A stretch of DNA of 36,918 nucleotides from an uncultured Brevibacillus sp. (GCA_946402065.1 CAMIVR010000045.1:1-36918), one strand, 5' to 3'; shown: positions 25,702 to 33,599, numbered from the stretch's first letter. Made by a program: numbers and translations. Notes: generated from the sequence alone by a model not told the origin.

Positions 25702-26552
25702 CTCGTTCTGTACCCTCCCTTCCGCATCAGCATGAGCTGTTCAACCTCCGAGCGGTTGTACGACTGCAGCCAGTTCCACACGAGAACAGTCAGCAGCCCC
25801 TCGCTGATCGCCAGCGGAACCTGTGTCAAGGCGAAAATGCCGGCGAATTTGACGAAGGCAGCAAAGATCCCTCCGTTTGCAGCAGGAAACGCCAGGGCAA
25901 GCTGCAGAGACGTAACCACATACGTCATCAAATCAGCCAGTGCTGCGGCAAGGAAAATTGCCACCTTTTGATTGCCGCCTGAGCGCATGATCAACTGGTA
26001 TACCCCGTAGGCGACGAACGGACCCGCTACCGCCATGGAGATTCCATTGGCCCCGAGTGTCGTCAGGCCGCCATGAGCGAGCAGGATCGCCTGGAAGAAC
26101 AGCACAAGCCCCCCGAGGACGCTCATCGTCAGCGGTCCGAATAACAGCGAGCCCAGCCCGGTTCCCGTCGGGTGTGAGCTGCTGCCGGTAACAGACGGGA
26201 TTTTCAATGCGGACAGGACAAAGGCAAATGCGCCGACCAGTCCCAAGAGCAGTTTCGCTTCAGGCTTCTCTTTGGTAATCCGCTTGATCTGGAGCAAGCC
26301 GAGAATAAAAAACGGCAGATACAGCACCCACCAAAAAATCGCCCAGCCTACCGGCAAGAAGCCTTCGGCAATGTGCATGGCATGGGCTTCCTGTGGAGCA
26401 TTCAGCAAAAAGTAAAGTAAAAAGGCAATCGCTGCTACGGAGCCAAACCGATTCCATCTTCCTTCCACAACATCACGTCCTATCAAAAATGGTAGAAATG
26501 CCCGAATCAAACGAAAAAGCATCTCCAGGAATTGCTCCCGAAGATGCTTCAT
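25698..26552 (-). CDS. cbiM: Cobalt ECF-transporter substrate-binding subunit
   Basis: CbiM is the membrane S-component. Residues 59-66 read MHIAEGFL, the metal-binding start of mature CbiM, in which the histidine must sit next to the free N-terminus. Here it follows AHA at 56-58, so the preceding hydrophobic stretch (about 36-58) is probably a cleaved signal peptide. Later motifs include [29 protein letters not shown] and seven or so membrane segments. The 35-residue extension before the signal is unusual; a GTG near codon 29 is an alternative start. ATG 26552 overlaps the stop of an upstream mini-ORF. Expression is under the cobalamin riboswitch. Confidence 0.92.
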   Translation of the reverse strand: MKHLREQFLEMLFRLIRAFLPFLIGRDVVEGRWNRFGSVAAIAFLLYFLLNAPQEAHAMHIAEGFLPVGWAIFWWVLYLPFFILGLLQIKRITKEKPEAKLLLGLVGAFAFVLSALKIPSVTGSSSHPTGTGLGSLLFGPLTMSVLGGLVLFFQAILLAHGGLTTLGANGISMAVAGPFVAYGVYQLIMRSGGNQKVAIFLAAALADLMTYVVTSLQLALAFPAANGGIFAAFVKFAGIFALTQVPLAISEGLLTVLVWNWLQSYNRSEVEQLMLMRKGGYRTR

Positions 26553-26596
26553 AGACAGATTTGCCGCCAGCTTTGCCTGGTTTGATGGCTATTCAT
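26549..26596 (-). CDS. Putative 15-codon leader ORF coupled to cbiM
   Basis: ATG 26596 opens a 15-codon frame ([15 protein letters not shown]) whose TGA overlaps the cbiM ATG as ATGA. AGGAGG lies at 26613-26608. A second start, ATG 26601, is even better spaced (6 bases) and encodes only Met-Ala before a TGA that overlaps ATG 26596. Ribosomes may therefore load at one SD and re-initiate twice to reach cbiM. Coding status is inferred from arrangement only. Confidence 0.35.
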   Translation of the reverse strand: MNSHQTRQSWRQICL

Positions 26597-26639
26597 GCCA
26601 TGATACACCTCCTCATCCTCGTGAGTTTGTTGATGTAGA

Positions 26640-26825
26640 TTCGATAAGGCAGGTCTCCTGGCTCAAGGTCATTGCATGTACACGCCCTTCCCATTTTCAC
26701 GCGGAAAACAGTGGGTGTTGCCCCATGTGCACATGCTCCCTATTACAGTGGCGGGACCGCGTCGGCTTTTCACCGAACTTCCCTTTTAAGCTTCCGTTTC
26801 GCAATGAAACGAACAGCACCTTATG
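26640..26825 (-). promoter_or_regulatory. Cobalamin (B12) riboswitch
   Basis: On the minus strand the aptamer core is plain: GGTGAAAA (26774-26767), the conserved GCGGTCCCGCCACTGT (26760-26745) and the B12 box AGCCAGGAGACCTGCC (26663-26648). It lies 90-270 nt before cbiM and about 70 nt after the predicted transcription start. No U-tailed terminator hairpin is seen between the aptamer and cbiM. Control is therefore more likely at translation, by sequestering the AGGAGG at 26613, than by transcription termination. Outer borders are approximate. Confidence 0.95.
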
Positions 26826-26901
26826 AATGTCATTATGAAGTTTTGATAAGACAGACCATTCATCGCCCATCGCCCTGATGGCGCTACTTGAAATTAGTAC
26901 C

Positions 26902-26930
26902 ATTGTAAATCAAACAAGCCCGTTTGTGAA
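26902..26930 (-). promoter_or_regulatory. sigma-A promoter of the cobalamin operon
   Basis: TTCACA (26930-26925) and TACAAT (26907-26902), each one base from consensus, are separated by 17 bases on the minus strand. Transcription would start near 26895 and include the whole riboswitch, giving a leader of about 340 nt before cbiM. Confidence 0.6.
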
Positions 26931-27078
26931 TAAAAATATGTACACGGTTTCATTATTAAGCAGGATTTACATGCGAATTTACAGTATGGAACTAGATTTT
27001 GTGGAGGGTACAGTTGCAGGTGGGGTTCTAAAAACAGAGCAGCTGATATCAAGCAAACATTTCACATGGTAAACAAGA

Positions 27079-27120
27079 CAGGGAACCGTATCATGACGGA
27101 CGCGTTTCCCTGCCTTTTTT
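27079..27120. terminator. Hairpin terminator downstream of the glutathione peroxidase gene
   Basis: CAGGGAA (27079-27085) pairs with TTCCCTG (27106-27112), with inner CCGT/ACGG pairing (27086-27089 and 27096-27099). CCTTTTTT follows on the plus strand, while the minus side has only CTTGTTT. It is 19 bases past the peroxidase stop and probably ends that transcript. The better T-run on the plus strand would also stop readthrough into the peroxidase from the left. Confidence 0.55.
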
Positions 27121-27138
27121 ATCCCCGTATAAACTTGC

Positions 27139-27615
27139 CTAAGCGAGCAAGCTCTCGATGTCAGCTTTCAAATCAGCGGGCTCTGTTCTCGGCGAAAACC
27201 GGCTGCGGACATTCCCTTCGCGGTCCACGAGAAACTTGGCGAAGTTCCATTCGATCTCTTCCCCGTTGCCTTCGGGCGCTTGGTCCTTCAAGTATTGATA
27301 GAGTGGATGGGTGTGCGGTCCGTTCACTTCGATCTTGGCAAACATCGGGAAGCTCACTCCGTAGTTCCCTTCACAGAACTGGGCAATCTCTTCATTTGTC
27401 CCCGGCTCTTGCTGCATGAACTGATTGCACGGAAACCCGAGAATTTCCAGTCCTTGTTCGCGGTAGGCTTCGTATAGTTCCTGCAGTCCTTTGTATTGCG
27501 GAGTCAAGCCGCATTTGCTCGCCGTATTGACAATCAGCAGCACGTTTCCTTTGTAGTCAGCCAATGATTTGTCTGCACCTTGCAGCGTTTTTGCGGAAAA
27601 ATCGTACACGTTCAT
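27139..27615 (-). CDS. Glutathione-peroxidase-family thiol peroxidase
   Basis: The 158-residue protein has the complete family set: peroxidatic Cys35 in NTASKCGLTPQY, Gln65 in GFPCNQF, and Trp123-Asn124 in WNFAKFLVD. A further cysteine, Cys81 in QFCEGNYGVSFP, is where the resolving cysteine sits in thioredoxin-dependent relatives. Despite the family name, a Bacillota enzyme of this kind probably uses thioredoxin. It is cytoplasmic, with no signal peptide. AAGGAG lies ten bases before ATG 27615. Confidence 0.93.
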   Translation of the reverse strand: MNVYDFSAKTLQGADKSLADYKGNVLLIVNTASKCGLTPQYKGLQELYEAYREQGLEILGFPCNQFMQQEPGTNEEIAQFCEGNYGVSFPMFAKIEVNGPHTHPLYQYLKDQAPEGNGEEIEWNFAKFLVDREGNVRSRFSPRTEPADLKADIESLLA

Positions 27616-27701
27616 GCACTCATCGCTCCTTCGTTAATCTGTTGCCAATTTCTATTCTACCTAAGAAGTCGCTCGCAAGTAAAACATCCATGTGCTGCCA
27701 T

Positions 27702-28523
27702 TCACGAACGATCGAACGAATGACTGATCAGCCGTTCATCGACCTCGTACTTGACTTCGGAAAAATTGCGCATGACCAGTTCTTCGCTTACCCTGTTTCC
27801 GTTCGATTTGTCAATGACCTGCCGCCAGATTTCATTCTCGCGGTAAACACGTTCCTGATCCCGGCTGAAACAATGCTGCCGTTCTTCTACGTGGTAGGAA
27901 AACCCCCAAGGTTTATCCGAGTAAACGGCACCGCGCAAGTGCTTATCCGTGATCCACAGGCGAATTTGAAACGTTTGCTGCGTCGGGTTGTAAAACCGCA
28001 AGTCGACATAGTTATAAAACACACTCGCCCCGCTCCCGAAAGGCAGTGCACGCTGATCGTCCGGAAACGGGTCAAAATGGTGATGATGGCGCTCGCATAC
28101 CTGCAGCGGCGTGTGCAGAGCCAGCCAATACAGCATATTGGCCATCTGGCAAAGTCCGCCGCCGATACCCGTCTTCACTTCCCCTTGTGACAGCAGCAGC
28201 CCTTCAATGTAGCCTTTCTTTGCAGTCGTCTTGCCGACCAGATGCCAAAAGGAAAAGGTTTCCCCCGGACGTACGAGGATGCCGTCCACCTGCTTTAGCG
28301 CCAGCCTGAGGTTGACGATCTTGTTCTCTTGCAGACGCGGATCGGATGAGCCGAGCTTGCGGCGCAGCAAGGATTGGTGTTTTTTGCAAACAAACGGGTA
28401 CGTCTCACGGAAATAGGTTTTGGCGAATCGCCTGCGGGAGAAAAAATCCGCCAGATGACGCACGACTTGTTTCTGTTTGATGCGAGCATGATAAAAAAAC
28501 GGATGAATCTGTGACAGCTTCAC
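27702..28523 (-). CDS. VanW family protein
   Basis: The 273-residue protein starts at GTG 28523, with AGGAGGG five bases before it. It shows the VanW core PGETFSFWHLVG (86-97) and GGGLCQMANMLYWLA (121-135), then a His-rich HHHHFDPFPDD and a GSGASVFYNYVDLRFYN strand. VanW occurs in some vancomycin-resistance clusters but is common outside them and has no established reaction. No vanA/B-type ligase genes are nearby, so resistance should not be inferred. It is divergent from the FliB-type gene. Confidence 0.9.
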   Translation of the reverse strand: MKLSQIHPFFYHARIKQKQVVRHLADFFSRRRFAKTYFRETYPFVCKKHQSLLRRKLGSSDPRLQENKIVNLRLALKQVDGILVRPGETFSFWHLVGKTTAKKGYIEGLLLSQGEVKTGIGGGLCQMANMLYWLALHTPLQVCERHHHHFDPFPDDQRALPFGSGASVFYNYVDLRFYNPTQQTFQIRLWITDKHLRGAVYSDKPWGFSYHVEERQHCFSRDQERVYRENEIWRQVIDKSNGNRVSEELVMRNFSEVKYEVDERLISHSFDRS

Positions 28524-28573
28524 GCCATCCCTCCTACTGCCAAATTTCGTAAGCTATCAGACAGTTCTTGCAT
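28520..28573 (-). CDS. Possible 17-codon leader peptide before the VanW gene
   Basis: ATG 28573 has AAGGGG five bases upstream and encodes MQELSDSLRNLAVGGMA. Its TGA overlaps the GTG start of the VanW gene. The arrangement would permit coupled translation. Nothing but position and SD supports it, and the same frame stays open further upstream without a good start. Confidence 0.2.
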   Translation of the reverse strand: MQELSDSLRNLAVGGMA

Positions 28574-28731
28574 TTTTGCCCCTTCTGGTTCATCATACGG
28601 AGAGTGCCTGTTATTTACGAGCTCCTCACTGTACAGCGCAGGAATGCGGATGCATTCCCTTCTGGCGAGAAACTGCATCAAACAAGCACACGATTTTTCC
28701 GACTTCACGTGTAAACAAAAGGAGAACATGA

Positions 28732-29937
28732 ATGAAAAAAAGGCTGCACCTGTCTGCGAGCTACATGAAAGACTTTCAATGTCTGGGTTCAACGTGTGAC
28801 GATACATGCTGTTCCGGTTGGTACGTCAGTATTGATAAAAAAACGTTTGTCAAATACAAGCAGATTTCAGATAAAAAAATGAAGCGAAAGCTGAACAGTG
28901 TAATCAAGCGCAATAAGCTCAAGACCAGCTTTTCCGATTATGCAACATTCCGTCTGACTCCATCCGGATTTTGTCCCCTGCTGAATAAAGACAAGCTTTG
29001 CAGCATACAGCTAGCGCTGGGCGAATCGTATCTGTCCGGCACGTGCGCCAGCTACCCGCGCCAGTATGCCCAACTGTATTCGACCTATGAGCTGACCGGT
29101 GCGCTCTCCTGTCCGGAAATGGCCCGTCTCGTCTTGCTGCAACCGGAGGGCATTTCGATTGAATCGTTTGACGGATCAATCGGAAACAATCCGCTCCTGG
29201 ACAAATACTATGCCAACGACCTGATGAGCAGGTCGACCTTTTTCGCCGTGCGTGATTTCGTCTGCACACTGCTGCGCAATCGAACGGCTGGCATCGATGA
29301 GCGCCTCCTCATGGTCGGTCAGTTTCTGCTGGACCTGGAACAAATCGTAGAACGCGAGCAGTATGAGCAGATTGGCGCAACCATTCACAACTATATGACG
29401 GATATGGAAGGCGGAGCGTTACGCGCACGAGTCGCCGATCTGCCTGTTGCCTGTGACGCACAGCTGCTCGTGCTGAGATCGCTCATTGACGACTATGTCC
29501 AGCTCAACAACAGCAACGCTCGCTATATGGAGTGCTACGATCAGGTTTGCCAGGGGCTGCCGACCATCGACTCGTACGAACAGGCGTACGCGGAGTGGTA
29601 CGGGCCATATATGCAGGCACATCCGTACATACTGGAAAACTACCTGGTCAATTATGTCATCTCGCGACTGTTTCCATTTGCCCGGACAGCCCCTGCCCAC
29701 AGCATCTTTGACGAATATATTATTTTTTTGCTGCACTATGCCCTGCTGAAAATGCACCTGATCGGCCTGTCCTCCTTCCACCGGGGATTGACAGGCGACC
29801 TGGTCGTCAAGCTGGTGCAATCGTTTTCACGCACCTTTGAGCACGACTATACATTTTTTGAACGAACCTTGGAAGCATTGAAAGAACGCGTATCTTGCGA
29901 TTTGCCTACGCTCTCGGTTCTGCTCAAGCATACGTAA
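28732..29937 (+). CDS. FliB family protein (flagellin lysine-N-methylase-like)
   Basis: The 401-residue protein begins with the FliB cysteine cluster: Cys17, Cys22, Cys26, Cys27 followed by SGW, then Cys81, Cys90, Cys105 (SGTCASYPR) and Cys127 (SCPEMARL). This pattern suggests a metal or Fe-S centre. In Salmonella FliB methylates flagellin lysines; the many Bacillota homologues are largely untested. No flagellar gene lies in this window, so the substrate is unknown. AAGGAG is seven bases before ATG 28732; an out-of-frame ATG lies between. This is one of two plus-strand genes in the window. Confidence 0.88.
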   Translation: MKKRLHLSASYMKDFQCLGSTCDDTCCSGWYVSIDKKTFVKYKQISDKKMKRKLNSVIKRNKLKTSFSDYATFRLTPSGFCPLLNKDKLCSIQLALGESYLSGTCASYPRQYAQLYSTYELTGALSCPEMARLVLLQPEGISIESFDGSIGNNPLLDKYYANDLMSRSTFFAVRDFVCTLLRNRTAGIDERLLMVGQFLLDLEQIVEREQYEQIGATIHNYMTDMEGGALRARVADLPVACDAQLLVLRSLIDDYVQLNNSNARYMECYDQVCQGLPTIDSYEQAYAEWYGPYMQAHPYILENYLVNYVISRLFPFARTAPAHSIFDEYIIFLLHYALLKMHLIGLSSFHRGLTGDLVVKLVQSFSRTFEHDYTFFERTLEALKERVSCDLPTLSVLLKHT

Positions 29938-30031
29938 TTTTTTTACCCTTATCCTGGAAAAGGCGCATATCATCGGGCGAGGTTTGCCAAAATAAACCGG
30001 ATGCAACTTGTTGCCAACTGGGGGAAAGCCG

Positions 30032-30577
30032 ATGAAGCTCCTGATGACCTACGTACTTGCCGCTCTGTTCAGTCTCGGGATGACCAGTCCCGCTTTGGCC
30101 GAGACGCCTGATATCGCCAAGCTGCATGTGAATGTTGAAAAAGTCGCTAGCCCCAAGGAACTGGCGACTCGCTCCGACGTGATCGCAGTCGTCGTCGCCG
30201 ACGAAAACTACCGCGCATATGCCACACAGCAAACAGTCAATTCGGCCGTTCTCGTCAACTACGTGCAGAAGCTTCAGGTAAAACAAATCATCAAAGGCTT
30301 GGCGCCCGGCGAAATACGACTGCTGACGGCGGGGGTCAAACCGCTGCCTGAACCGTCCGATCCGGTGAATGCCGTGTATTCCGGGCCACTGGCCGAAGGA
30401 ACGTACGTGACCTTTTTGCGGCATGTAGACGGAACCGACCTATACTCGCTAACTGGAGTTTGGCAAGGCGTCTACCCTCTGCAAAACGGCAAGACGATCG
30501 CGCTGCAAAAGCTCGGCTTTACGATTTTCGAAGACATCAGTCCAGCCGAATTGCGGGAGCGCATCAACAAACTGTAA
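30032..30577 (+). CDS. Small exported protein of unknown function
   Basis: ATG 30032 follows GGGGGAAAG at good spacing and encodes 181 residues; the frame extends to TTG 30008 but that codon precedes the SD. A signal peptide is clear: hydrophobic LLMTYVLAALFSLGM and a cleavage site after SPALA (about residue 23). The mature part is about 158 residues with VIAVVVAD, a QIIKGLAPGEI strand region and YVTFLRHVDGTDLYSLTG, and looks mainly beta. No lipobox, cell-wall anchor or catalytic motif was recognised. It is read in the same direction as the FliB-type gene 94 bases upstream. Confidence 0.75.
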   Translation: MKLLMTYVLAALFSLGMTSPALAETPDIAKLHVNVEKVASPKELATRSDVIAVVVADENYRAYATQQTVNSAVLVNYVQKLQVKQIIKGLAPGEIRLLTAGVKPLPEPSDPVNAVYSGPLAEGTYVTFLRHVDGTDLYSLTGVWQGVYPLQNGKTIALQKLGFTIFEDISPAELRERINKL

Positions 30578-30580
30578 AAA

Positions 30581-30609
30581 GCAGGAAGCCTTTGTTTGGG
30601 GCTTCCTGC
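30581..30609. terminator. Bidirectional terminator between convergent genes
   Basis: GCAGGAAGCC (30581-30590) pairs perfectly with GGCTTCCTGC (30600-30609) around a 9-nt loop. On the minus strand it is followed by TTTTT, eight bases after the aminotransferase stop. On the plus strand TGTCGTTTT follows, three bases after the exported-protein gene. Confidence 0.9.
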
Positions 30610-30616
30610 TGTCGTT

Positions 30617-31816
30617 TTACACATGTGCAGTCAAATACTGGTTCATCGCTTTGGCAAAGCGATTCATTCCCTCCCTCATTGTCTCCTCGTCGGTGTGGGT
30701 GTAATTAAGCCGCAGCGTATTGGTAAGCGGCGTCTCCGCAAAAAACGGAGTACCCGGCACGAACGCGACGCCTTCTTTTATCGCCATTTTGAGCAATTGC
30801 TCAGTATGTACCTGCGGCGAAACCTCGACCCAAAAGAACATGCCCCCTGCCGGCTTGGTCCATTTCACTTCAGGCAGGTTTTTCTCGGCGAGCAGGTCGT
30901 TCATCAGCTGCATGCGCGCTTTGTAGTTGTGCCGGATCTTCACGATGTGCTCGTCCAAATTGAAATCGCCGAGCAAGTAGTAGAGCGCTTGCTGGTCAAT
31001 CGAACTGGAATGCAAGTCTGCAGCCTGCTTTGCCTTGCCTATCGCCTGAATAACACGCTTGTCGGCGACTGCCCAGCCAGTGCGCATCGCAGGAGCGACT
31101 GTTTTGGAGAACGTGCTGAGGTATACGACCGGGGAGTCTGCCGGATGGTCGTCCAGGGAGATGATCGGCGGATATTCTGCCTGGTCGTCAAATTTGATCT
31201 CTCCGTAAGGGTCATCTTCCAAAAGCAGGATATCGTTCATCTTGCACGCTTTCAACAGGCCCAACCGCCGCTCCGTGCTCCACACTCGGCCTGCCGGATT
31301 GGAGAAGGTCGGGACGACATAGATCAGTTTGGGCCGGTGCGCTTTGATCTTCGCTTGCAAATCCTCCAGGTTCATCCCGTCGTTGTCGCTCTCCACTGCG
31401 ACTACTCTTACGCCGTAAGAGCGGAATGATTGCAGGGCGGCCAAGTAGGTCGGATTTTCCACGAGAATGACATCGCCTTGTTCGAGGTAGACGCGTCCGA
31501 GCAAATCGAGCGCCTGTTGGGAGCCTGTCGTCAAAATCATGTTCTCTGGACCGACGTGTATGTTTTTACTCGCCAAGCGCTGGCAAATCTGTTCGCGCAG
31601 CGGCAAATAGCCGTCTGTCAAACCGTACTGCAACGCATTTTTTCCGCTGTCCAGTAGCTTGATATACGCTTGTTTCACTGCTTCTACCGGGAAAAATTCC
31701 TCCGCCGGAAGCCCGCCGGCAAACGAAATGACGTCACTGCCCTGCGTCAGCTTGAGAATGTCGCGTACAGCGGATGATTCCAGTTGTTCGATCGATTTTG
31801 CAAATGAGTACTTCAT
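30617..31816 (-). CDS. PLP-dependent aminotransferase, class I/II (2-aminoadipate/LysN-like)
   Basis: The 399-residue protein has the fold type I set: ISFAGGLPAEEFFP (30-43), TTGSQQALDLLGRVYL, VPTFSNPAG (168-176), the EDDPYGEI segment (about 200) and STFSKTVAPAMRTGW with the PLP lysine at Lys238. The C-terminal KPAGGMFFWVEV and LRLNYTHTDEETMREG fit the LysN/MocR-aminotransferase group, without a DNA-binding domain. ATG 31816 was chosen for GGGAGG seven bases upstream; a GTG at 31831 overlaps that SD. The amino donor and keto acid acceptor cannot be told from sequence. Confidence 0.9.
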   Translation of the reverse strand: MKYSFAKSIEQLESSAVRDILKLTQGSDVISFAGGLPAEEFFPVEAVKQAYIKLLDSGKNALQYGLTDGYLPLREQICQRLASKNIHVGPENMILTTGSQQALDLLGRVYLEQGDVILVENPTYLAALQSFRSYGVRVVAVESDNDGMNLEDLQAKIKAHRPKLIYVVPTFSNPAGRVWSTERRLGLLKACKMNDILLLEDDPYGEIKFDDQAEYPPIISLDDHPADSPVVYLSTFSKTVAPAMRTGWAVADKRVIQAIGKAKQAADLHSSSIDQQALYYLLGDFNLDEHIVKIRHNYKARMQLMNDLLAEKNLPEVKWTKPAGGMFFWVEVSPQVHTEQLLKMAIKEGVAFVPGTPFFAETPLTNTLRLNYTHTDEETMREGMNRFAKAMNQYLTAHV

Positions 31817-31852
31817 ACCCTGTCCTCCCACGTTTTAGCAATAGAAAACGTC

Positions 31853-31884
31853 GCTGCGCCAAGCCTTTTGGCGTAGCCTTAGTT
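31853..31884. repeat. Palindromic dispersed repeat, copy 2
   Basis: GCTGCGCCAA (31853-31862) pairs with TTGGCGTAGC (31868-31877) with one G-T wobble, followed by CTTAGTT. The core from GCCAAGCC to GCCTTAGTT matches the copy at 10743 apart from one T. It lies in the leader or promoter region of the aminotransferase gene. Confidence 0.55.
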
Positions 31885-31892
31885 ACACTTTT

Positions 31893-31924
31893 GTCGATAT
31901 GAATTTTTATAAATTCGTATCGAC
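31893..31924. promoter_or_regulatory. Long A/T-rich palindrome upstream of the aminotransferase gene
   Basis: GTCGATATGAATTT (31893-31906) and AAATTCGTATCGAC (31911-31924) form a 14-bp stem with one mismatch and a TTAT loop. It lies 77-108 bases before ATG 31816. No adequate T-run follows on either side, so an operator for a dimeric regulator, or a structured leader, is as likely as a terminator. No convincing -35/-10 pair could be fixed here. Confidence 0.4.
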
Positions 31925-31925
31925 C

Positions 31926-31953
31926 AAAAAAGGGTGAAGGTCCCCCTCACCCT
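31926..31953 (-). terminator. Rho-independent terminator of the phosphodiester-glycosidase gene
   Basis: On the minus strand AGGGTGA (31953-31947) pairs with TCACCCT (31937-31931), followed by a T-run. It lies about 75 bases after the stop at 32030 and insulates the aminotransferase gene. Confidence 0.85.
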
Positions 31954-32029
31954 GTTCCGCCGTCAGCTTTCCGCTGATTGCACATTATTGTAGCACGTTG
32001 CGAACGAAACACAAGCAATATCTTCCTTG

Positions 32030-33100
32030 CTACGGCATGACGACGATGTTGCTGATGACTTTCCGTTCCTTTCCGTCAGACGGATGGTTCAAAATCTTAC
32101 CTTTGTAATAAAAGGCACTTGATCCGCCACCGTCGAGATTGTAGGCGTCGCGTACCCGGAATTCGAGCAGCTTGTTTTGCGCTTCTTCCAGCGTGACCCC
32201 TTTGCTTCCGGCTTTTCCCCGGCCGTCGATGACGATAATCAAAATATCGCCGTTTGTGAAGTGACCGATTAATGTCCGCGGCTGTCTGGAATTGGCAAAA
32301 TCCTTCGGGATCGGCTGCTTTTTTCCGTCTTTCAGCAAGGTCGGCAGAAAGCTCGCTCCTTGTAGTATTCCCATTTCCTTGATTTGATCCTGTGCGCTGA
32401 TTTTTCCACCGACAAGTCGTCCCTTGTCGTTAAAGCCGACGAAGCTCAAGTTCGTATTCGTCGAAAACGTCTTGACCTGGCCGTCAACGACCGTGATGCC
32501 AAGCGGCGTAATCGTGCCGTTGTTATTGTAGGTAAACCCACCGGCATTGATCGCCAGCACGGCATTTTTCCGTTTGGCCGCATGGCTGGTCGTCTCGCCT
32601 GCACTCGTGATCTGGTCATTCGCCAGGACCATTTTCAGCGCATTCGGATTGGTCAGCCGCACCTTCGCCATATATCCGCTGTAGCCGGATTCCGCGAGCG
32701 AATACACTTTTATCGTCGCGTTTTTGCCAAAGGTTTGGCCGACGGGATTGCCGAGCAAATTGGACAGCACTTGATCCAAGACGTCCTCGGACTGTTTCAG
32801 GTGATCACGGCTGCTCGTCAGCAACTTGTCGATTTGTTGATTTTGCTGCTCGTAGTCTTGTTTTTCTTTCTGTGCGGCTTCCTTGATGTGCTTCACCGTC
32901 TCCGTCGTTTCCTGAATCACACCGTCTGTTGACTCCGCTTCGGCTTTGATTTCAGTGAGCTGTGCCATGAGATTTTCGAACGGAATTTGCATCCGTGTCG
33001 GCTGTAGGCTATGTACGGGATTCGTCTGGAAGAAAGCGATAAAGAAGCCGATCACTGGCGGGCACAAAAAGATCAGCAAAAGCCGCCATTTACCAAGCAC
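32030..33100 (-). CDS. Membrane-anchored coiled-coil protein with phosphodiester glycosidase (NAGPA) domain
   Basis: GTG 33100 is preferred (356 residues): GGAGG lies nine bases before it, but directly abuts the in-frame ATG at 33109. A single hydrophobic helix (about 7-25) anchors the protein with its C-terminus outside. A coiled coil rich in Glu, Gln and Lys spans about 40-115. The NAGPA-type domain follows, with LAINAGGFTYNNNG (about 183-195), SRQPRTLIG and the characteristic YNLDGGGSSAFYYKG near 330. Family members uncover GlcNAc-phosphodiesters or act on cell-wall glycopolymers; the substrate here is inference. It overlaps the preceding gene by about ten bases. Confidence 0.85.
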   Translation of the reverse strand: MLGKWRLLLIFLCPPVIGFFIAFFQTNPVHSLQPTRMQIPFENLMAQLTEIKAEAESTDGVIQETTETVKHIKEAAQKEKQDYEQQNQQIDKLLTSSRDHLKQSEDVLDQVLSNLLGNPVGQTFGKNATIKVYSLAESGYSGYMAKVRLTNPNALKMVLANDQITSAGETTSHAAKRKNAVLAINAGGFTYNNNGTITPLGITVVDGQVKTFSTNTNLSFVGFNDKGRLVGGKISAQDQIKEMGILQGASFLPTLLKDGKKQPIPKDFANSRQPRTLIGHFTNGDILIIVIDGRGKAGSKGVTLEEAQNKLLEFRVRDAYNLDGGGSSAFYYKGKILNHPSDGKERKVISNIVVMP

Positions 33101-33599
33101 GGGCCGCATCCTCCAGCTTTTTCAGCGAAGTTTTCAGCTCGTTCAGCTGCTTGTTCAGCTGGTCGATCCGCGTATTCAACGCTTGCTTCGTTTTATCCGT
33201 CCCGCCGAGTGTTTCTCCTGTCAGGTGCAGCTCCTCCTGGATTGACGCCAGACCTTCCTGGACTTCGGACAACCCGCTTTTTACCCCTTGCATCTGGTTT
33301 TCTACCTGTTCGATTTGCTGTTTGTTCGCCAGCTCGACTTCCTTTATTTTCTCATCAATATAAGCGTGACTTTTCTGAATATACGTATTTGCAAGGTAGT
33401 ACCCACCTAGCAGCAAACCTGCCCAAACGGCTACGAAAATCACTGCTGTCCATGCGTTGCGGGGATTGCTGGCAGTCAAGCTCTTTGCAAGACCTCTGGC
33501 CATGCTGCGGTTGCCGCGTCTCTTGCTCTTTTGCTGCTCTTGCAAAGAGTGCGGAAGCGTTGTCTCAGACGTTTGCGCAGAGTAGAACTCTTTTTTCAC
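33090..33599 (-). CDS. Single-pass membrane protein with long extracellular coiled coil
   Basis: The 169-residue protein starts at GTG 33599, with AGGAGG eight bases upstream. A basic, polar N-terminus of about 48 residues (KSKRRGNR) is followed by one membrane helix (about 49-70), then heptad-rich sequence to the end. The heptads include IDEKIKEVELANKQQIEQVE, LSEVQEGLASIQEEL and LNTRIDQLNKQLNELK. No enzyme motif was seen. Its coiled coil and overlap with the glycosidase gene, which also has a membrane helix and coiled coil, suggest the two associate at the envelope. Confidence 0.75.
   Translation of the reverse strand: MKKEFYSAQTSETTLPHSLQEQQKSKRRGNRSMARGLAKSLTASNPRNAWTAVIFVAVWAGLLLGGYYLANTYIQKSHAYIDEKIKEVELANKQQIEQVENQMQGVKSGLSEVQEGLASIQEELHLTGETLGGTDKTKQALNTRIDQLNKQLNELKTSLKKLEDAARAW

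Noticed and set aside
26878..27072. 64-codon plus-strand frame near the B12 promoter
   Set aside because: Lies opposite the promoter and leader region and has no SD; the shorter internal starts also lack one.
27702..28523. Vancomycin-resistance locus
   Set aside because: VanW alone is common in Bacillota; no ligase, dehydrogenase, dipeptidase or VanRS genes are present here.
28574..28807. Upstream extension of the frame before the VanW gene
   Set aside because: Its 5' part overlaps the FliB-type gene in antisense, with no SD at its starts; only the last 17 codons were kept as a weak candidate.
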